Shown: one piece after another, positions 6,789 to 8,732 of the stretch
Layout of the letters: each line of letters begins with the position of its first letter
Position numbering within the stretch: the stretch's first letter is position 1
Assembly: GCA_030667555.1 (NCBI GenBank)
Contig: DAOUVR010000037.1
Span: forward strand, 1 to 8,732
Direction of reading: 5' to 3'
DNA length: 8,732 bases
Origin: Dehalococcoidia bacterium
GTDB taxonomy: Bacteria; Chloroflexota; Dehalococcoidia; E44-bin15
Made by a program: the position numbers and the translations under genes
Notes under the pieces: generated by a model
Told to the model about the DNA's origin: nothing
Seen by the model: the letters and a program-made list of their open reading frames with translations, nothing else
Database searches by the model: none

Positions 6789-7421
6789 CTATCTAGAGTA
6801 ATACTCTACAATGGATTTTTCATCGAGCCTAATGTCGACGTCACTGCGGCTGGGCGGAGTTAGGACTTGACCACGAAGGTTTTCCCGATCCAGGCTTAGC
6901 CAACTGGGAACTATCTTGTCCTGGATCCGCTCAACCACCATCTTATAATACTCTGTCCCAGTGCTCCCTTCCCTCCACGCGATAACATCACCAGACTTAA
7001 CGGCACATGAAGGGATATCCGTTCTACGCCCGTTGAGGGTGATGTGTCTATGGCACACTATCTGACGGGCTTGCCTTCGTGAATCAGCGAAGCCGAGGCG
7101 ATATACCACATTATCAAGTCTCATCTCCAGTATACGTAACAGGTTTTCTCCTGTAATGCCAGGGCTTCTCTTCGCTTCAGCGAAATGCCGGCGGAACTGC
7201 CTCTCCAGGACGCCATAGCTACGTCTGGCCTTCTGCTTCTCCATTAGCTGGAGGCCACGGTCAGACATTTTTTTTCGCCGCCTCTTAAGGCGCTGTTGGC
7301 CAGGGGGCATCTTGCGCCGCTCCAGAGCACACTTCTGGGTGGTGCACCGCTCCCCTTTGAGCATCAACTTCTCGCCCAGCCTCCGACACAGCCGGCAAGC
7401 GGGACCTGTGTATCGAGCCAT
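6789..7421 (-). CDS. rpsD: Small ribosomal subunit protein uS4
   Basis: This 210-residue S4 initiates 30S assembly by binding 16S rRNA and in some bacteria represses its own operon. The N-terminus carries four cysteines, Cys9, Cys12, Cys26 and Cys31 (C-x2-C-x13-C-x4-C), the zinc-binding C+ form found for example in Thermus. The S4 RNA-binding domain lies at about 98-165, with LEMRLDNVVYRLGFADSR at 98-115 and RHITLNGRRTDIPS at 124-137. It ends IVEYYSR as usual. The ATG at 7421 follows AGGAGG with 4 bases spacing. That ribosome site is also the last codons (Glu-Gly-Gly) of the small ORF upstream, whose TAG directly touches this ATG. rpoA follows after 18 bases. Confidence 0.97.
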   Translation of the reverse strand: MARYTGPACRLCRRLGEKLMLKGERCTTQKCALERRKMPPGQQRLKRRRKKMSDRGLQLMEKQKARRSYGVLERQFRRHFAEAKRSPGITGENLLRILEMRLDNVVYRLGFADSRRQARQIVCHRHITLNGRRTDIPSCAVKSGDVIAWREGSTGTEYYKMVVERIQDKIVPSWLSLDRENLRGQVLTPPSRSDVDIRLDEKSIVEYYSR

Positions 7422-7598
7422 CTATCCTCCTTCAAACTCCCTAGGCATCATCTGCAGACTTAGCACGGCACCATTTATGCCAAGCAGGATTACCGGTACA
7501 ATACCTACCAGCCGTGGTAAGCCCCTGATATAAGTTGTAAATGTTTCAGCCAGGATATCGTCCAAATCCCTGAACGCAGGTTCTGCGCAACTACTCAC
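7422..7598 (-). CDS. Unrecognised 58-aa small protein with one hydrophobic segment, between rpsK and rpsD
   Basis: I do not recognise this protein. From a GTG at 7598 it reads 58 codons to TAG 7422-7424. The GTG overlaps the rpsK stop as GTGA, a GGAG lies 6 bases before it, and the TAG directly precedes the rpsD ATG, so the frame fills the gap exactly. An acidic start (RDLDDILAETF, 10-20) is followed by a hydrophobic stretch at about 27-51 (LPRLVGIVPVILLGINGAVL..), a plausible single membrane helix. The arrangement and the codons (G/C about 59% at position 1, 43% at position 2, 45% at position 3, by hand count) look coding. An ATG at 7625 in the same frame would add 9 residues but has no ribosome site and deeper overlap with rpsK. 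The helix vaguely recalls the first membrane helix of MscS-type channels; this is only a resemblance. A chance open frame remains possible because both flanking ribosome sites come from forced purine-rich codons. Confidence 0.5.
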   Translation of the reverse strand: MSSCAEPAFRDLDDILAETFTTYIRGLPRLVGIVPVILLGINGAVLSLQMMPREFEGG

Positions 7599-7990
7599 AC
7601 CCTTCTCCTCTTCTTGGGGCGGCATCCATTATGGGGGATGGGGGTTACATCCCTGATTCCCGTTATAGTGAGCCCAGCCGCCTGGAGCGAGCGAATCGCC
7701 GCTTCACGACCACTTCCCGGTCCCTTCACATAGACCTCAACCTGCCTTAGCCCATGTTCCATCCCACGCCTCGCCGCCTGCTCGGCAGCCATCTGCGCTG
7801 CATAGGGAGTCCCCTTACGAGAACCCTTGAAGCCTACAGTGCCTGAACTCCCCCAGGTAATGGTATTGCCAGAGGGGTCAGTTATGGTGATGATGGTGTT
7901 ATTGAAGGTGGCTTGGATGAAAGCCAGCCCCTTAGGAATTGACTTTCGCTCCCTCCTCTTAACCCCTCTCGGTTTCTTCTTATCTGCCAT
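7595..7990 (-). CDS. rpsK: Small ribosomal subunit protein uS11
   Basis: This 131-residue protein is a standard S11, which lines the mRNA exit region of the 30S platform. Signatures: IQATFNNTIITITDPSGNTI (25-44), the SSGTVGFKGSRKGTPYAAQ block (49-67), VYVKGPGSGREAAIRSLQ (87-104), and the invariant tail IPHNGCRPKKRRRV. The ATG at 7990 has AAGGAG four bases upstream. It is separated from rpsM by a 168-base gap, unusually large for this operon, that holds a palindromic repeat and a possible promoter. Its stop overlaps the GTG of the small ORF. Confidence 0.97.
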   Translation of the reverse strand: MADKKKPRGVKRRERKSIPKGLAFIQATFNNTIITITDPSGNTITWGSSGTVGFKGSRKGTPYAAQMAAEQAARRGMEHGLRQVEVYVKGPGSGREAAIRSLQAAGLTITGIRDVTPIPHNGCRPKKRRRV

Positions 7991-8023
7991 AGCTCTCCTT
8001 TACTTTGAAAACTGGCTTTCCTC

Positions 8024-8105
8024 CGTTCGCTCTAAGCCTGTCGAAGTGCCGTTCATGGTTCGACAAGCCTGTCCTGAGCGAGCCGAAGGGCTCACCACGA
8101 ATGGC
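8024..8105. repeat. Palindromic dispersed-type repeat in the rpsM-rpsK gap
   Basis: About 82 bases contain nested inverted repeats. CGCTC (8028-8032) pairs with GAGCG (8076-8080). GTCGAA (8040-8045) pairs with TTCGAC (8059-8064). CCGTTCATGGT (8049-8059) pairs with ACCACGAATGG (8094-8104) with one G-U and one mismatch. GAGCC (8080-8084) and GGCTC (8089-8093) form a tight 5-bp hairpin with a 4-base loop. AAGCCTGTC also occurs twice as a direct repeat (8034-8042 and 8065-8073). The composition (TTCGACAAGCCTGTCCTGAGCG) resembles a class of short palindromic intergenic repeats I recall from many environmental bacterial genomes, including Chloroflexota. Only one copy lies in this window, so its repeat status rests on recall and its internal symmetry. 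Confidence 0.65.
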
Positions 8106-8122
8106 ATCTGACACAACCTATT

Positions 8123-8151
8123 TTTATAATTCGTTGCTAGGCAGTGGTCCA
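8123..8151 (-). promoter_or_regulatory. Possible internal promoter upstream of rpsK
   Basis: On the minus strand TGGACC (8151-8146, 4 of 6 against TTGACA) is followed after exactly 17 bases by TATAAA (8128-8123, 5 of 6 against TATAAT). It begins 7 bases after the rpsM stop codon, in an A/T-rich stretch that stands out from the surrounding GC-richer DNA. Transcription would begin near 8116 and carry the palindromic repeat in an untranslated leader of about 125 bases before rpsK. This is consensus matching only; the operon's main promoter lies outside the window. Confidence 0.35.
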
Positions 8152-8158
8152 TGAATGT

Positions 8159-8542
8159 TTACTTCCTCGTCACGGTGCGCCGACGCCCGGCTACCGTCTT
8201 ACGGGCACCCCTTTTGGCCCGAGCATTGGTTTTGGTGCGCTGTCCATGAACAGGCAATCCCCGACGATGCCTGATGCCGCGATAACTGCCTATCTCGATT
8301 AGCCTCTTGATGTTGAGATTGACCTCCCGCCTCAGCTCCCCTTCAACCCTGTACTCCCGATCAATTACCTCACGGATGCGGCTAGCCTCCTCTTCGCTAA
8401 GGTCCTTCACCTTAATATCGGGGTCAACCCCAGTTTGGTTAAGAATCCTATTGCTCACAGTGGGTCCAATGCCGTATATGTAACACAACCCAATCTCGAT
8501 TCGCTTACCCTTGGGAAGGTCTACCCCTGCTATTCTTGCCAC
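8159..8542 (-). CDS. rpsM: Small ribosomal subunit protein uS13
   Basis: This 127-residue S13 contacts the P-site tRNA and the 50S bridge B1. It starts MARIAGVDLPKGKR, continues with the helix-hairpin-helix-like ALCYIYGIGPT..NRIL region (GLCYIYGIGPTVSNRIL, about 18-34), and ends with the basic RGIRHRRGLPVHGQRTKTNARAKRG-type tail (about 90-114) plus a Lys/Arg-rich extension. The start is GTG at 8542 with AGGGGAG eight bases upstream. No ATG would preserve the family-standard N-terminus. rpmJ lies 59 bases upstream, the usual neighbour. The gene is followed by the repeat-bearing gap before rpsK. Confidence 0.97.
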   Translation of the reverse strand: MARIAGVDLPKGKRIEIGLCYIYGIGPTVSNRILNQTGVDPDIKVKDLSEEEASRIREVIDREYRVEGELRREVNLNIKRLIEIGSYRGIRHRRGLPVHGQRTKTNARAKRGARKTVAGRRRTVTRK

Positions 8543-8550
8543 TTTCTTTT

Positions 8551-8557
8551 CTCCCCT
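8551..8557 (-). promoter_or_regulatory. Ribosome binding site for GTG-initiated rpsM
   Basis: AGGGGAG on the minus strand lies 8 bases before the GTG at 8542-8540. The following codons read ARIAGVDLP, the standard S13 N-terminus, so the site supports GTG. Confidence 0.6.
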
Positions 8558-8601
8558 TTCGCCGTTATTACAAAATGTAAGATGGCAATCTAGTTAGATG
8601 A

Positions 8602-8715
8602 CTATCCCTGCCTTTGCTTGTGTCTCGGATTCTGGCAGATTACCCGGACAACACCCTTTCGCCGTACTACTTTACACTTTTCACATCGCCTCTTAACCGA
8701 AGCCTGAACTTTCAT
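8602..8715 (-). CDS. rpmJ: Large ribosomal subunit protein bL36
   Basis: This 37-residue gene is short but unambiguous: it starts MKVQASVKRRCEKCK and ends NPRHKQRQG, the standard L36 frame. The zinc ribbon is complete (Cys11, Cys14, Cys27, His32), so it is the C+ form, matching the C+ form of S4 in the same operon. L36 binds 23S rRNA in the 50S subunit. The ATG at 8715 has GAGGAG about 8 bases upstream, at the very edge of the window. infA is the usual upstream neighbour but is not visible. rpmJ-rpsM-rpsK-rpsD-rpoA-rplQ is the classical order. Confidence 0.96.
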   Translation of the reverse strand: MKVQASVKRRCEKCKVVRRKGVVRVICQNPRHKQRQG

Positions 8716-8732
8716 TTGTTTCTCTCCTCATC

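Noticed and set aside
7599..7625. ATG at 7625 as the start of the small ORF (67 residues)
   Set aside because: No ribosome site precedes it, and the extra nine residues are read from conserved rpsK C-terminal codons; the GTG at 7598 fits better.
7827..8111. A + strand open frame of 94 codons running from inside rpsK through the repeat
   Set aside because: It is antisense to rpsK and its C-terminal residues (RQACPERAEG) are simply a translation of the palindromic repeat.
8125..8130. Perfect TATAAT on the + strand
   Set aside because: No -35 lies at 16-18 bases upstream, and transcription would run antisense into rpsM. The match follows from the TTATAA palindrome shared with the minus-strand candidate.
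8561..8586. Inverted repeat TTACA-AAA-TGTAA, with GCC/GGC flanks, in the rpmJ-rpsM gap
   Set aside because: On the transcribed minus strand only the 5-bp core and the outer 3 bp pair, with mismatches between. No -35 at proper spacing accompanies the TGTAAT, so neither a terminator, promoter nor regulator site can be supported.
8543..8601. Possible S4-binding autoregulatory structure before rpsM, as in the E. coli alpha operon
   Set aside because: The 59-base gap shows no pseudoknot-like pairing that I could support by eye.

Overview
The window looks like ordinary chromosomal DNA from a bacterium, most likely of the phylum Chloroflexota (Dehalococcoidia-like). That placement is an inference from the gene order rplQ-truA-rplM-rpsI without intervening transporter genes, from the style of the protein sequences, and from the frequent TTG/GTG starts. 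No marker gene was compared with a database.

The left part (1-2604, + strand) is the end of a sugar-nucleotide operon: the last codons of a GDP-mannose 4,6-dehydratase-like gene, a phosphoglucomutase/phosphomannomutase, and a bifunctional phosphoglucose/phosphomannose isomerase. Together they could take fructose-6-phosphate through mannose-6-phosphate and mannose-1-phosphate towards GDP-mannose and GDP-4-keto-6-deoxymannose. The guanylyltransferase step is not in the window. Next, also on +, is an acyl-CoA dehydrogenase (2655-3845), apparently with its own promoter and a perfect operator-like dyad across the -10 box.

The right part (3850-8715, - strand) is the distal end of the large ribosomal-protein/RNA polymerase alpha operon, transcribed right to left: rpmJ, rpsM, rpsK, an unrecognised 58-codon membrane-like small ORF, rpsD, rpoA, rplQ, truA, rplM, rpsI. 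It is tightly packed, with 4-base start/stop overlaps at four junctions. It converges on the acyl-CoA dehydrogenase with only 4 bases between the two stop codons.

The least ordinary features are in the two gaps flanking rpsK. The rpsK-rpsD gap is filled exactly by the small ORF, which overlaps rpsK by GTGA and ends directly before the rpsD ATG. The rpsM-rpsK gap holds a palindromic dispersed-type repeat preceded by a plausible internal promoter. I found no CRISPR array, transposase, tRNA or rRNA, and no gene-free stretch over 300 bases. I did not find a clearly new multi-gene system.
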